A DNA stretch of 64,000 nucleotides from Proliferodiscus dingleyae. Its lineage: Eukaryota > Ascomycota > Leotiomycetes > Helotiales > Lachnaceae. The notes beneath the pieces are model-generated. The model was not told where the DNA came from. It saw only the letters and a list, made by a program, of their open reading frames with translations, and made no database searches. Of the stretch, positions 12,501 to 23,987 are shown piece by piece. Numbering within the stretch: the stretch's first letter is position 1; every line of letters starts with the position of its first letter. Location of the stretch: NCBI GenBank assembly GCA_003988795.1, contig QYAK01000021.1, forward strand, positions 310,001 to 374,000, in the 5' to 3' direction. Made by a program: the position numbers and the translations under genes.

Positions 12501-13547
12501 ACAAGCCCAACGTTATCTGCCGCAGATGCGTCAGAAGTCTCCATTTTGTCCATTGATGCACCTGTGCTCGAGAATGTCGACGTTTCTGAAACCCCTATGA
12601 CTTCAAGTCCCACCCGAGGCTCGGACGACCAGCTCCAACAACAAATTAGCTCCATTCTCGAATCGATTCCCGCGAAAATTCGCCTGACTTCTGATCCAGC
12701 AGATCATCAATCTAATGCTCTCCGTCCCAAGAAAGCTCGGCTATCCATAACCCCATCGATCCGCTCATCCTCAGCCTTAAGCAACTACTCCCGCGCCCCA
12801 ACACCGTCATTACTTCTCTCGCCAGCCTATACACAGCCCAAGTCCCGCCCACGTCATCAGAATTCCATTAACTCGGAGATAAAACTCTATCATCTCTCCC
12901 GCTCCACAGGGGAAGCCCCGATCAAGCTCTTCGTACGCCTGGTAGGCGAGCACGGCGAACGCGTTATGGTGCGAGTTGGCGGTGGATGGGCAGATCTTGG
13001 CGAATACTTAAAAGAATACGCAAGCCACCACGGCCGCCGTGCAGCCAGCCACGCCGACAACGACAAGGTGGAGGTACAAAACCTGCCTTCCCGCGTCGCC
13101 TCGAATGGCTCAGCCGTCTCGACAATCCGCGGCGATCGCTCAAGCCCGGCTCCAACAGCACGCCCAGCTTCCGCACTCGATACCAATCGGCCAACGTCCA
13201 GTCTCAACGTCCGCAAAGGGCGGAAGTCGCTTGGTGAATCAGTGATCCCCGAATCCATGCACTCACCTAGTACTCCGCACCCCAGTTTACCGCGTGATAC
13301 TCCGCCTTCGCAGCGGTCTTCATCGAGGCTTAGCTGGACGGAAGATGATAGCTCGCTTGGGCTTGCCGGTCCCAAAAGCAAGAAAGTAGCAATTAGCGAG
13401 AGGGATCAAGAGTGGGTGGAGAGCATGAAAGAAAAGGTCCGGCAGGCGAGCGCAGAGAAGGAGAAAGAGCGGACGAGGGGAGCAAGTTTTGGTGAGATGG
13501 ACAAGGTCGGAGGAGTGAAAAGGTTGTTTAGGAAGAGTGGTGTGTGA
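9561..13547 (+). CDS. GAS2/GAR-domain cytoskeletal protein with long coiled coil
   Basis: A single uninterrupted frame of 1328 residues; the start fits the CACAAA-ATGG context. Residues ~60-330 are a helical region that could correspond to a spectrin-like or Kar9-like cortical domain. Residues ~330-440 are a continuous Glu/Ala/Lys/Arg coiled coil. A long Ser/Pro/Thr-rich disordered stretch with many S-P and T-P sites follows, consistent with heavy phosphorylation. Near residues 1103-1160 is a GAS2-type block (ERVMVRVGGGW followed by LGEYLKEY), the signature of GAS2/GAR domains that bind microtubules. The tail is basic and disordered. The likely role is a microtubule- or cortex-associated protein; whether it is the Kar9 orthologue of moulds is not settled by reading alone. 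Confidence 0.7.
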   Translation: MDSSTPKPPVLSPITPRLSQHLRTDSSARSPTRERLKDDLLSDLSPATTLEAFTYPSGRLRASVEAASESERAFGIRATLASKKIQAWVNELSSWSWPAQNGFEPPTGKRWKTSDDGRLETEEGVEYIGSLPADNVHRYEIRVEEIQEDMEDLNVEDIKRQVLDTHSGRSRPSSSASASPISPFLSSYTKMDDLTAVVTATVLQSLPYLSKLMRLMNVWSIRLAVLKKVPALLSTLIDAEVALRSGWNAIEVPQNDESLSRETLNVMKDVLQDKVTSLGQDLDYMLDTLEGHLDTLPDKWLDRMEAIEADYGEWVVAGDRKIKQGEWARLAKEREEKEEAARARAAELAEIARLKSEQEAEDARNAEKEAARLKAEEDAENAKRRIADEARQEAERAAEEARKLEEQALKIAQQRALKDAEEAQLLRNQEAEEPKRVEDQQTSEGTEQDEESSEITQRRVLKSLEDTEVAGRDNAGHRLSGLDHGDASSTEGLSTTISVPSFSALDGELESRLGQVYSIDKPASPERESDDPTGADSIATDPPDSSRESRSHSPPIMQISSFDGTDDSNDATSTISKSQDGTRSQTDRSDQQRPNNIIIPPSGSPSKAPQSISTPSSVGRGSDWDNKDRSSPSTPRSISRFSHALVDFIRRSPPIEGVSKAPINLSESSLDQGVSNTCQDTDHFPTTPIETHPNKQIKSSWPQSLDENQTHAHSSIAEEDDGHLDPAPVPIKVNDAGLLSVDHNTESKRHSRNSSLVSGYATSEATPEIQEAEPAEYFRPVLSPIRSPRSFISEDNEPISPARSKDGQTTIQQDDSPPTFRNEDVDFPTHSRNFVPDEPQKEESTVRSISTTDDNDETRSEDYFDESSFTGSLSDISTPVLAHRTSLTRIDTGARRLSITRPQSSSSETPTIVTSTADYPGTPIIPSSPIENELDPSYLSNEQSPSAGRIGMRNNKSTEYTPPGSPTENAIRQPQAAQMPTSPTLSAADASEVSILSIDAPVLENVDVSETPMTSSPTRGSDDQLQQQISSILESIPAKIRLTSDPADHQSNALRPKKARLSITPSIRSSSALSNYSRAPTPSLLLSPAYTQPKSRPRHQNSINSEIKLYHLSRSTGEAPIKLFVRLVGEHGERVMVRVGGGWADLGEYLKEYASHHGRRAASHADNDKVEVQNLPSRVASNGSAVSTIRGDRSSPAPTARPASALDTNRPTSSLNVRKGRKSLGESVIPESMHSPSTPHPSLPRDTPPSQRSSSRLSWTEDDSSLGLAGPKSKKVAISERDQEWVESMKEKVRQASAEKEKERTRGASFGEMDKVGGVKRLFRKSGV

Positions 13548-14052
13548 AGGATAATTTTATTGGGTTCTAGAAAGGGGCACTCTCTTGGGTTTGAATGGGA
13601 AGTGGATGCCCCTTTTTTTTGTGAGCGGACTTGACCACTGCAGGAGTTTGTCGTATAGCGTTATTGCGTACAGGTTTTACGCTGGATGGAATCAAAATAC
13701 CCTTTTCTTTTTTCCCTCTTAGCATCATTCTTGTAATTCGTATTTCCTACTTGGTAGACGCAAGTGTGCTTAGTCATTCTAGAGCTAGCGACGTTTGATC
13801 CTAACTCGAGTAGAGTGATCAGACGGATCATTTATATTGATGAAAAGAACATCACAAAACAGTTCAATTCTCTTGATGTCACAACATCTAATTTCCTACA
13901 ATGCCATATGAAAGTGAAGCTGACCAAAAAAACTCACGGAAATGAGACCTCCTACGCCTGTCCACCCATTCTATATAGGAGCCCTTCTCCCCCTCAGTGG
14001 TACTACTAAATCTTAACAAACGGAAACCCTACTGAATCTCAGAAATTCAGCC
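13548..14052. other. Intergenic region between convergent genes
   Basis: About 500 bases between the 3' ends of the GAS2-domain gene (+) and the jacalin/aerolysin-like gene (-). It should contain both 3' UTRs. A T-run lies at about 13613-13620. No gene seen. Confidence 0.6.
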
Positions 14053-15378
14053 TCATGCAGCAAATGCCGTCTCGCGCTTGGCCTTCGCCCCCGAGTGCCC
14101 TGAGCTCTGCCCCGGATCCCCAGCCTCGACAGCATCATCCGGGACAGCGGACAGCGGCAGATCAATACAGTTGCTCGTTGCACGACCCCAGCCAACAGTC
14201 TGCGCATCGCCACGTTCTACGGTGGTGAAGCTCTGTCCATCCTCCAGTATATACCGCACCGTGGCAGCGAATCCACCGACGAAAGTCCCTTGCAGTGTTG
14301 TAGAGGTGCAGTTTGCGGCACGGCCAGGCGCCAGTGGGCCTACCTCGGACCATGCGAGGGCGATGCGCTGGCCGGCACTTGATGTCGTCGAGTTTAAGTT
14401 TTCCCATGAGTATGATCCCCCTAAAGATAACTCGCCGGAGACTTCCGAGAACATGGGGATTTTAGGTGTCTTGGCACCAATTTTGATACCTGGGTCGATC
14501 TTGCCGATGTGTCCAGTCTGGGTAGCGAATGATATACCTTCTGTGCTTGTCACCGTGTTGGCAAACGTGTAGGTCTTCGTGACACCGTTGGAGTTCGAAT
14601 TCTTTATGAAGACTTGTTCGATTCGAGCGACTTGAACATTCCTGCAAGTGATCAGTTGAGATCTATGTTGACGTGGAAACAGAGGAGTTTACTTTTTCTG
14701 CTGATTCCATGTGGCAATATCGTCATCAAAGTCGAGACCAGTGATTGACGCAGTTCCAACATTGTCGGCTAAGAACGTCCACTGGAAGCCCAATATCATG
14801 TCACTACTGTCCCCTTCCACCCCCAGGAGAATACCGGAACCCAAAGGCACTGCAGCACCTTCTTCGTGACCAACATCTGCCCCAACATCAAGCTTTCCGC
14901 CTTTGCTGGTCGTGATAACCAGCCGTCCCACGGCATCTCCAGCGTAATTGTTAGTCACACGCATCTCTGTGATGGTATCCTCCGCCCCCCATATTAGATA
15001 AGTATGGCCGTGATCGCCTGTACCTTGCCCTCTGATAGGTGATTTTGTTCCGTCAGAATAAGTGAGTTGCAAGCCCTTCAGCTGCCATTGGGTCGCCCAG
15101 GCTTCGACTCCGGTAACGACACGACCGTTATAGAATCTCGTGTCGCAAAAGTAGGTCTTGCCCGCAGTTGGCTTCTCCGAGAACTTTCTGGGAGCAAAGG
15201 GGTTTGCAGGATCACGACAGTGCGGATCTGAGCCGGAAGCCGGCACGAGATCATCTGCATGGACGAAGCTGATCAAGTTAAGCAGAGCTCCTGAGAGGAG
15301 AGTCTGCTGAAGGAAAGATGACAGGCGCAGCATGAATAGGATCAAGTTGGCTGTAGTTTTGACGTCTTTTAATGTCAT
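14053..15378 (-). CDS. Secreted jacalin-like lectin fused to an aerolysin-like domain
   Basis: Exons 15378-14693 and 14641-14053, with a 51-nt GT-AG intron, give 424 residues. The second in-frame Met (residue 17) starts a cleaner signal peptide and may be the true start (~408 residues). The N-terminal ~200 residues resemble a jacalin beta-prism: the YNGRVVTGVEAW block, a GDHG loop and an LGFQW strand near the end. The second half has alternating Thr/Ser-rich beta strands, then a K.PKIP.F segment and a Ser/Gly-rich strand region, as in aerolysin-family beta-pore-forming proteins. Jacalin plus aerolysin is also seen in natterin-like animal proteins. The likely role is a secreted, glycan-targeted pore-former in defence or competition; this is inferred. 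The gene appears intact. The jacalin call is firmer than the aerolysin one. Confidence 0.65.
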
Positions 15379-17756
15379 AGCAATGGCGAGAGGGGTTCCT
15401 GAGAGGCAAAAGCGCCTGGAGAACGATTTGCTAATTCAAGAGCTCTACTTCAAATAGCTGTCGAGAACCAGATTGAACATCTCTCAGTTTTCCATCTTCA
15501 TCCTTTTCATCATTCTAGTTCATTTGGAGTCCGCGCCCCGAACTTGTCATTATATTAGAACTATCAGCACTTTCAATTACTTTCATCATTCTCATCTTCC
15601 ACAAATTCGACAAACTTCTATAGCGTTTTATCAAAATGCATCTGACGGTGTCATTGCCAAGTATTCCTACAGCCTTGGATAGAACACCATAGACTTTATG
15701 AGCCATAGATGGACGGCAGAAAGAAACTTGAACCGCGACATCAGCCTCGTCAAATTCTGGAAGGTAACCAGCCCACTCTTGCTGAGCGAAGCAAGAGGGA
15801 AGATCATGGAGGAGTTAAATGCCGGATTAGCGTGTGATGCGTGTACTTGGCAGTCCAACACTTCAAGTTGCCCAGAGGAAAAGTGCTACTCTCTGTGACT
15901 CTACTGAAATGATGACATAACTAGCTTCCTGTCTATATTTTGCCTGTCCTGCATCTATTCCCCATATTCCTGCGTATATATTTGATTTTATGATCTTGTT
16001 CTGTTTGTTTGTTGAGGTTTTCTGAGGCTTTCAAATCCTCTATGGACGCACTATTGAATGTTTCCATAATAGTCTGTCGCTTCAAGATTTGTGGATGTCA
16101 TTGCCAGTGACTCAATCGTTGTTCTTTTCACGTCAACGTGATCCTAAACTTCTTCTCAGCTACCGTGAGAAGGATGCCCACTATTTCGAAACTATTATTC
16201 ATCTGAAAAGGCCTGACCCTGTGCACTAAATCTCAGGAGCCTACTTTGTACAGTAAAACTATATCGTATATCGCAACTCTCCGAAGATCCGCTACGCCAA
16301 GATTCATGTGCCCTATGGGCTTCTAGGTTTACGAGGGATTTATAGTTCCTGTACGTACTTTGGACTTATTAAATGGACTACGATTATCTGCTTATTATGG
16401 TTCGTCTGAATGTCATTGGCCAGCCGGAGGTTTTTTCCGCCGACGCCCAAGCAATCGGTAATTTACGCCCGCTGCTCTCGCTGCATTGTCACTACTAGCA
16501 TGGGTATCTTTAAAGAGTCGGCCAGCACGTTCATACCTTTGTTCAAAGAGAATAAAGCCTCCGGGTCGGAATTTGCCCTCGAGAATCAATTTGGAAGGAT
16601 TGAATAAGCTTATTTTAACGTAAATTCCAGACCGTCTGACGTCTGTCAACCGTGCGTGTACCTTATCCCATATTTACAGCAACAGAGCTCGATTGAGGGC
16701 CTACACTTATCTCAGATACTGGGCAATAGACTCAACTACCTATCTACTACGATGTTTGAGATCCAGAGCTATCTGGCGAATACTGCAGCCAGCATCTCCT
16801 AAAGCAAACCAGAAGACGACAGAAGTTTCTAAAGAAAAACGACGAAGACTAACCATTGTCCCGGTCTGCGGCAAAGTGGTAAGGCTGACACAAAGCCAGA
16901 TCCTACCACGGAGGAAGAAGTATGTGCCGATGCTACGACCAGTGCTGACCTGACCCCGACGTCGGTACTCTGTAGTACGTAGAAATTGGCTGCGCAGCCA
17001 ACATTCCGGCGTTATTTCGAGTCGTTGGTAATCAAGTATATCAAAGTTTCCACGTTGAGGGGTAAGTCCTAAGTCTCGGGTAAGCTATTCCCAACGTCGA
17101 GTCTTGCATAGCTGCATGTGGTTCATGTTCCACGAAGAATTTACGTATTTTGGTCAGCGCTAACATTTGGAGGCACTCCCCTAAGCGGGATTCGTGAGGC
17201 TCAGATATTATAAGCCTCACCTGGCTATCGAATGATTCAAATTAAACTTCCGATGCCAATCTAGCTTGCTTCGAGATAGGCTGTGTTTTCACGTGAGACG
17301 ACCGCTCTGGCCAATGACGGCGGCTTCTATCCGCGAAAAGAGGCACAGGAGTTACATCCCGCCAGCTTCCGTAGGCCGATGTTTTACTTCAATAAGAATT
17401 GACACAAACGCCGTGCTTCAAAATCGGTAATCTCATTTGAGAACGCTTAGCAACCGGCGGGTAGATTCCTCACTCAGACAGTTGAGCTTTACAAGTCTAA
17501 GAATAGACAGATGGCTCCAATCGATAGAAATGTAGTTGGATAGCCAAGATAGCTATCCCTTACAGTATTGCCAAGGTAAGTCAAACGGCATTAGTGGGAA
17601 TCGACAGTTTGAGTTTCCAATATATAGTCGCATGAAATAGGGATTTGCATACGCTCAATTATCCTTGTAAAACTTGCTGTTGAGTATAAATGTTCATCTG
17701 TAAAATTGTAGCTACATTATCTCACATAACGTACTATAGACACGTAGAATTCTGTT
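15379..17756. other. Gene-empty stretch, 2.4 kb
   Basis: Only short frames below ~90 codons, none with a recognisable domain or good start context. The left end must carry the promoter of the jacalin/aerolysin-like gene; the right end lies 3' of the HET-NLR gene. I see no repeat, tRNA or transposon signature. Confidence 0.55.
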
Positions 17757-20621
17757 TCATCTACCAGAGGATTTCGAACTTCTAATGCCCATCTTCGCCA
17801 ACCCACGCGACAACCTTGACATCCTGCTTTTGTCCATTCTTACGCCGCTATCTGGGATCCTAGAGGGAGAGGCAGACATGCTATGCTCTCGCATTTTAAG
17901 CATGTATGAGTAATTTTGGCGGCAATTGCGAGTATGCGGATGATCTATGCCAAGGGCGGTGCTGTACCCAATACATGCTCTTTCGTATAAACTAAGGGAT
18001 TCATCGTAGCGATGCTGTCTTGCAAGCAGATAGGCAAGGTTGTGCGCGCTCGTTATCGTCTCCGGATGCTCAAGCCCAAATACCTTTTCTGTCTGCGCTA
18101 GTGTTTGCCGGTGTAACGATTCTGACTCCTGGTACTTGCCTTGGTCTTCCAGTACGGTAGCCAAGTTTCCCATGCTTATTAACGTGTCTCGATGCTCAAG
18201 CCCAAGGACGTTCTCTCGATGCGCTAGTGCTTGCCGGTGTAGCGATTCTGACTCCTGGTACTTGCCTTGGTGCTTCAGTAAGGTAGCCAAGTTGCCCATG
18301 CTCATAAACGTGTCCCGATGCTCAAGCCCAAGGACGTTCTCTCGACTCGCTAGCGTTTGCCTGAGCATCGATTCCGCCTCTGCATATCTTCCTTGACGTT
18401 CAACTGCAACCCCGAGTGCAGCCATACTCTCAAGTGTCAACTTATGTTCCTTTCCCAGTATCTCTTTTCTGAATGATAGTACTTGTCGCTGCGATCTTTC
18501 TGCTGCTGAGTATTGCCCTAAGCTTGTTTGACACCGTCCCACCCGGTATAACAGCGAAGCCCTTACCGTCTCATTCACTGAATTGTTAGGCCTGGCCGCG
18601 TGGATTGCATGCGAGAGATAAGTTGTCCATATTTCTTTTCCCTCATATTCGCCCACTGGCACTAGCTTCTCGAGTCGGACCGCTGCTGTATTCGCCCAAG
18701 TAGCCCGCTCGCCATGTCCATCTAGCCACCAGATAGAAGCCATATGGACGAGTCGGTGCATATCAAAAAATCTCTCCCTGTCTCCAACTTTATGTTGTCG
18801 TTCGGTAACGAATGCGTATCCCGTCAAAGTTCCGAGCGCTTTAGCTTGCTGCACCAAGGAGTCTCCAGGAGGTAATAACGATAGAGGAATATTAATACGA
18901 TCGATGCATGCCATGAATGAAAGGTAGTCCGCGGCAAGCTGGTTCTGCTTACGTATCTGATCGAACGATATGTGCCACGTCTTCGCAATTGTGCTATCCA
19001 TCTCTCGGTATCTGCTAGGGTCTTCATATCGCTCGTTAAAGAGTTCAGATGCCGGACCCGTCTGTCGGAACAATGACACGTATCCGGATACTGATATATT
19101 GTTATTGTCGATAAAAGCAGCCGACTGTACAATAGCAAGCGGTAGATATGTAAGTATCTCCAGCAATTCATCAACAGCCTGCTCGTCGTTGAGCAACGCT
19201 TGTTTGTTTATTCGCCGCGTTAGCAGCTGCCTAGCTTCAGCTTTGCCAATATCGTTCAGCTCCAAGACATAGCTCTGAGTCAAATCTCCGGCTGCCTTTC
19301 TACTCCTAGTAGTGAAAATTATTGTGCCATTATCACTGCGTGGGAGATAGTCGCTCAACCGAGCCGACGACGAATCTTTATTAGTGGGACCCAGGAGGAC
19401 TTCAGGGTCATCGGCATTGTCAACAATCATTAACCAGTCACCCAAGCTACTTGAGCCTAGTGCCTCCTTAACAAGCTGCAGAACATCTGCGTTGTCATTA
19501 GTGATTCCTGGGAGATGGAGGCGGATTCCTATTTCCCGATAGGCAAGCTCAAAGCTGTCTTGGCTCATAGCAGGGACCCAGAAAACCAGACGTTTAGCAC
19601 GTCTCGCCAGAGCCCTGTATGCAAACTCCACGGCAAGTGCTGATTTACCGCAACCACCGAGTCCATATATTGTCATGCGTCGCTGGGTGTTTGGGAGAAG
19701 GAGGAACTGCTCGAGAGATTGAAGCTGATCTTCTCGTCCGATGAAAAGTTCATTTCTTGGGAAAGGCAACAACGATGACACTTCGCCATGTCAGCTACAT
19801 AGTACCTGGTACATAAGAATGACATTTTGCCTGAACAAGCACGTACCCGATAAATCTTGCAGGCTTTCTATCTCTCGCTTATCCTGACGCTTCTGTATCT
19901 CCTCTCTTAACCGTAGATTCGCGTGTGCTTCTCCTTCTCCATATATAAGCGATAAAAATAATCCGAAGATCCCAAGTAAACAATATACTTTGTCCTCTTC
20001 TAAAGTTGTTGCGCGCTTAGCCGCCCAGCTCATTCGCTCCTCAACACTGAATTCCGTGAATGTTGTTCCTCGAAAAGCTCTGATAGGAATCTTTGTGATC
20101 TCGTGGATTTCCTGCTCTAACGATATCTTACTGCCTAGCCGCTGGTGCTCCTTGGAGAAGAACTCAACAATAGGCGGCGCTAGAAGCTCTTGCAACGTCC
20201 AACCTCGTGTGAACCATCGGCTCCGTCGAAATGCTCCTTCCCAAGTTATGCGGAAAGCCTCGAGGTCAGTGACCTCATCCGGCACAGAGACATCGGATAG
20301 ATATACATAGCACTTGGTTGCATGCTGGTACCAGCGAAACATAGAATTGATGGCTGTAGTAAGCTCGGCGTTGTCAGACTTGTCTATGCAGCAGGTATCT
20401 ACCCAGGAGTACTCCAAGCCATCTTCGGCAGCCCTATCTACGCAAAAACGGATTTTGGCATAGCCAGTCTTGTCCTTGCCTATACCAGTCACGAGCTCGT
20501 TATACGTGACTTCTTGGCCATCGGTCCAGGTGTGCGATAGGATGGTATACGGAGGCAGGTCATTATTGTTGAAAGATACCAGCTCGAGATCGCCGGACAA
20601 TGAGCGCTTCAGGAGACGCAT
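17757..20621 (-). CDS. HET - NB-ARC - TPR NLR-type incompatibility protein
   Basis: Exons 20621-19847 and 19780-17757, with a 66-nt GT-AG intron (phase 1), encode 932 residues. The start was set at the Met that opens MRLLKRS, the usual beginning of HET proteins; an upstream in-frame Met at 20651 adds ten residues. The N-terminal HET domain has PPYTILSHTW, SWVDTCCIDK and RGWTLQELLAP. The intron joins it in frame to an NB-ARC ATPase with P-loop GLGGCGKS (~298-305), LMIVDNADD and a TTRSR sensor segment. Residues ~706-873 are four kinesin-light-chain-type 42-residue TPR units, the central two very alike. The tail is Ser/Arg-rich. HET domains execute incompatibility cell death, NB-ARC is the NTP switch and TPR the recognition part; this assignment is family knowledge. 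The gene looks intact. Confidence 0.88.
17937..18440 (-). repeat. TPR-coding tandem repeat, 126-bp period
   Basis: Four consecutive 42-codon units at the 3' end of the HET-NLR gene. By hand count the units at about 18060-18185 and 18186-18311 differ at roughly 18 of 126 positions. The outer units are more diverged. High similarity between neighbouring repeats is typical of NLR recognition arrays that change by repeat exchange. Confidence 0.75.
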
Positions 20622-21265
20622 CACAGCACCTGCATGTTCTCGCAAAGGCAAAGAATACTGGTCGAGATGGCTCGCAATGCAATCATATCATTGAAGAGAG
20701 CTGGGAATAGCAGAGCGGTATACACAGCTCTCTACCTGCTCGACCCTCGTGGATTTAACATGGAACATGTCAAGCAACCTGCAAGGCTGGCGCTCGGTGG
20801 GCGCTTGAAGTGTATGGATGCTTGTGGCTGGATAACTCAGCCGCAAGCTCACGTGCGGGAGGCTTAGCGGCACAGCCCGGCTTGTACCTTAGGAGGCGTT
20901 TACTTACTATACTACTCCGAGCATATCTGTACTTCAAGTTTACTATCAGTCCTGTTGTATCAAAATATCTTAGAGGGTTCTCTCTAATTCAGATCTCCCG
21001 CCACAAAGGTAGCTATTATCATGGCAAAAGAAATAGGAATGACTCTGCGGTGGACTATCGTTCAATTCGTCGAACAAGTACTAGCTATTATGTTCTAGAG
21101 TAGGCTATTGTGCAGGCTCGAGAGAAGAATTGGGCAAAGTCACCTGAGAGTCCCGCCAAAAATATTGGATTCTGACGGACTAAATTAGCTATGACTTTCA
21201 ATGTCGAAAACCTAGAAGATCCATCTACAGCAGTTTGTTTCGTTCCCAAAATCAATTCGCACATA
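20622..21265. other. Intergenic region upstream of HET-NLR
   Basis: About 640 bases holding the HET-NLR promoter and 5' UTR, and the 3' flank of the carboxylesterase that ends at 21266. Short frames here have no recognisable content. Confidence 0.55.
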
Positions 21266-23152
21266 TCAGAAATACAGCGCTTTCTGCCACCATGTACACC
21301 TATTATTAGCCAATTCGTCTCCTATAAGGCTAATGAATGTCTCATTGAGATTCAACTGCGTCCCGCCACCAGTCTCACCGGCAGAACTATAGTAAGGCGG
21401 AAAAGTCGGCAAGCCAGCTCCATTAGGATCTCCAGAGATTGCAAAATTTGTCCAGTATTCCTGCATGATGACAGCAAGAGTATCATTAAGCACTGCGGTG
21501 TTAGGAGAAGTGAAGAACGTATAGGGTATATCGTTGCCGTGGAATGATGGCGGGACGCTGAAGAGGTAGCTGTGTGCGTTGGGACCGAATGCTTGGGCGA
21601 GGTATTCTGCGTTGCAGGAGAACAGTCCTTCTGTCACAATAAGAGCGCCGCGCTCTATTGGGTTGGTGTAGTTATATGTCCCGTTGTAGACGGCTGGGTA
21701 CAGGGTATTAGTGATGTAGTCGTCTACGTTGCTAGCTACTGAGTTAGGGAATGAGGCCAGGACGACATTTTGGTTGAAGGTGGATTCGTTGGCGACGAAA
21801 GGTGAGGTGAAGAAAATGCCTTCATTGATGTTGTGGCCTATTACTACTTTTAGGGTTTGATCGTATTGACCTTGGAGGAGGAGAACTCCAGGTAGGGCCG
21901 GAGCGAAGCTTCCATCGACAACGGGATCTTGGGATCACCTTTAGCAGGGTTCATTTGTAAGAGAATGGGCTAGACGTACTGAATGTAAAGCTACCGTAAG
22001 GAGCTTCTCCAATCAAAATCAAGTTTGTAAGTTGCAAAGCATCAGTTGAAAGACTTTGAGCGTCCTGAAGACTGTTCACTCCAGCAGTATCCAGGAAAGT
22101 CTGGAAGATGTTCTCCTTCTCCAACTCGGTCGGTACGGGTAGGAAAGCACCGCTTTGAATGATAGCTTGCTGAAACGGTACTTTCCCTTTCAAGCCGCCG
22201 TAGGCTGTGATCTGGTGGATGGTGCTTCCACCTCCGGCAGACTCTCCCATTACCGTGACTCGATTTGGATCGCCTCCGAACTTGGCAATGTTCTCTTGAA
22301 CCCACTCCAGAGCCATTCGTTGATCGAGCAGACCGGCATTGGCAGTGCCATTCTCTATGGAAAATGTCGGACCAGACAAGAAGCCCTAAGAATTATCTTA
22401 GTAAGGGATGCGACACCCAGAGCGTAAGTAGACATACGAAAAGACCGAGTCGGTAGTTGATTGCCACATAGATCACTCCCTCTTTGCCGTTACTTTGGCT
22501 TGCATTGATCAGTCCCGCTCCGCTTCCGTACAGCGTCTTCCAGCCCAAAGTATACCCACCTCCATGGATCCAAACCAACCTACCCGATCAGTATATGTCA
22601 GATGACAGCAAGTTATGGCTACTCACACCGGAGCGCCTTTTTTATAAGCCTTGTTGTCAAAAATTGCTTGCGGTACCAAGACATCTAATAGCAGGCAATC
22701 CTCACTGGTTCCATACTGAGGTGTGGGCAGAGTCGTGATGGCGGGCGGGATGTAGCCCTGCGATTGATTGATAACTCCAATGCCTTCTGTCAGCCACTTG
22801 ACGGTGAGAGCAGTCCACGCTGGCGTAGCCTGTGGGCAAATGGCGAATCTTGAACCGTCGTTTACCGGTCTGGCCGTCTTGGTCGTGAGTGGCACAGGAG
22901 CCTTGAAACGGAGATCTCCCAGTGGAGGAGTCGCGTAGGGAATATTGGAGAAGTTGTAGAAGTTTCCCGTATCCTGATTCGTTGTTTAGTCTCGTCTGCC
23001 GTTTTGGATACTTAGTTAGCCACTACTGCACTCACATTGAAGACTCCTTGATGGATTTCGTATCCCAGGTCCACTTGAGGCGTCAAACAATCTTGGGCCA
23101 GAGTACTGAGCCCAAAGATAAGTGCAGCGATCACGGCTGCGTACAGAGCCAT
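21266..23152 (-). CDS. Secreted type-B carboxylesterase/lipase
   Basis: Five exons: 23152-23036, 22973-22627, 22579-22438, 22385-21980 and 21927-21266. The four introns are 47-62 nt, all GT-AG and phase-consistent, giving 557 residues. Residues 1-19 form a signal peptide ending near LSTLAQ. Alpha/beta-hydrolase features are in order: an SEDCLLLDV block, the HGGGY oxyanion-hole motif, the GESAGGG nucleophile elbow, a PVVDG segment, a NEG acid-region motif, and an HGNDIPY block for the catalytic histidine. This is the fungal cholinesterase/lipase family that hydrolyses carboxylic esters; the substrate cannot be read from sequence. Two short introns lie in the central third. It is divergent from the MFS transporter at 23988. 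The gene looks intact. Confidence 0.88.
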
Positions 23153-23987
23153 TGTTGAACAGACAAGTTTCGACTCCAATGACTTTCTGTTGTGGAGCAC
23201 TGTGCGGAGACTGTTATAAAAAGTCTCACCAGTCTCACCGTATGTCACCCTGACGTCGCCTGCAACTGGACCCATGATTCACAAAATGGTACATGACGCT
23301 ACGGCGACACTCAAGTAAGCGCATCCTCATCAGGAAACGCTGAAAAGCGTCAATTTGGTTTTTCCGTCCCTATCTGGCTGGTGACACAGGGATTCCAGAC
23401 CCAAGTCCAATTCCCAGTTTTTTCCTCTCGGGCCTTCGGAGTATCTGATGATGAGAAGTTTATTGAGTGATGAGGGATAGAGAAGAGAGCTGACATGGCG
23501 CTGGGATAGCTCTGGCCAACAGGCTCGCGCAGAGATATTGAGCAGCAATTCTGCCAATATGCTGCAGCCTACCACCAGCCAGGGTTCATCTCATGTGCCG
23601 CAGCAGCAATCTATGGTAACGAATGATACGAGTGCACAGACACGTCTTATATCAAAATCCCAGCAAACTTCGTCATTTCTCATTCGATGGTTTGCTAAAG
23701 TCCCACAGGCGCGAGTGCATAACGTTGCAACCTCTTGAGTGTATGCGGGGTAGCTCATCGGGGGCGGTGGGGGAGAAAGAGAGAGCGAGGGAGCGTGCTA
23801 GAACTCAATGAAGGGGTTAAGGATGCCAAGTCTGCTCCACCCCCGAATGTTGCGGTCTGCTGGGTTTTGATCTTGCACTGACTCTGCTATCACTTCTGGT
23901 CGTGTTCTTCAAGTGGAGAAGAAGAAGGAATCTATCAAAAATTTGCCTGCTTCTGTCTCCCCGCCAAAATCACAAGACGTCGAAGCC
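23153..23987. promoter_or_regulatory. Divergent promoter region of carboxylesterase and MFS transporter
   Basis: An 835-base gap between outward-facing starts (23152 on -, 23988 on +). An in-frame GTG-led extension of the transporter reaches 23913 but contains no ATG upstream, so the ATG at 23988 is used. A short 5' exon ending before about 23911 is possible. Confidence 0.5.

Noticed and set aside
17937..18440. CRISPR-like or satellite array
   Set aside because: The 126-bp units are fully coding and correspond to 42-residue TPR motifs.
23913..23987. Longer N-terminus for the MFS transporter
   Set aside because: The extension opens with GTG, not ATG; the ATG at 23988 has a better context and gives the usual family length.
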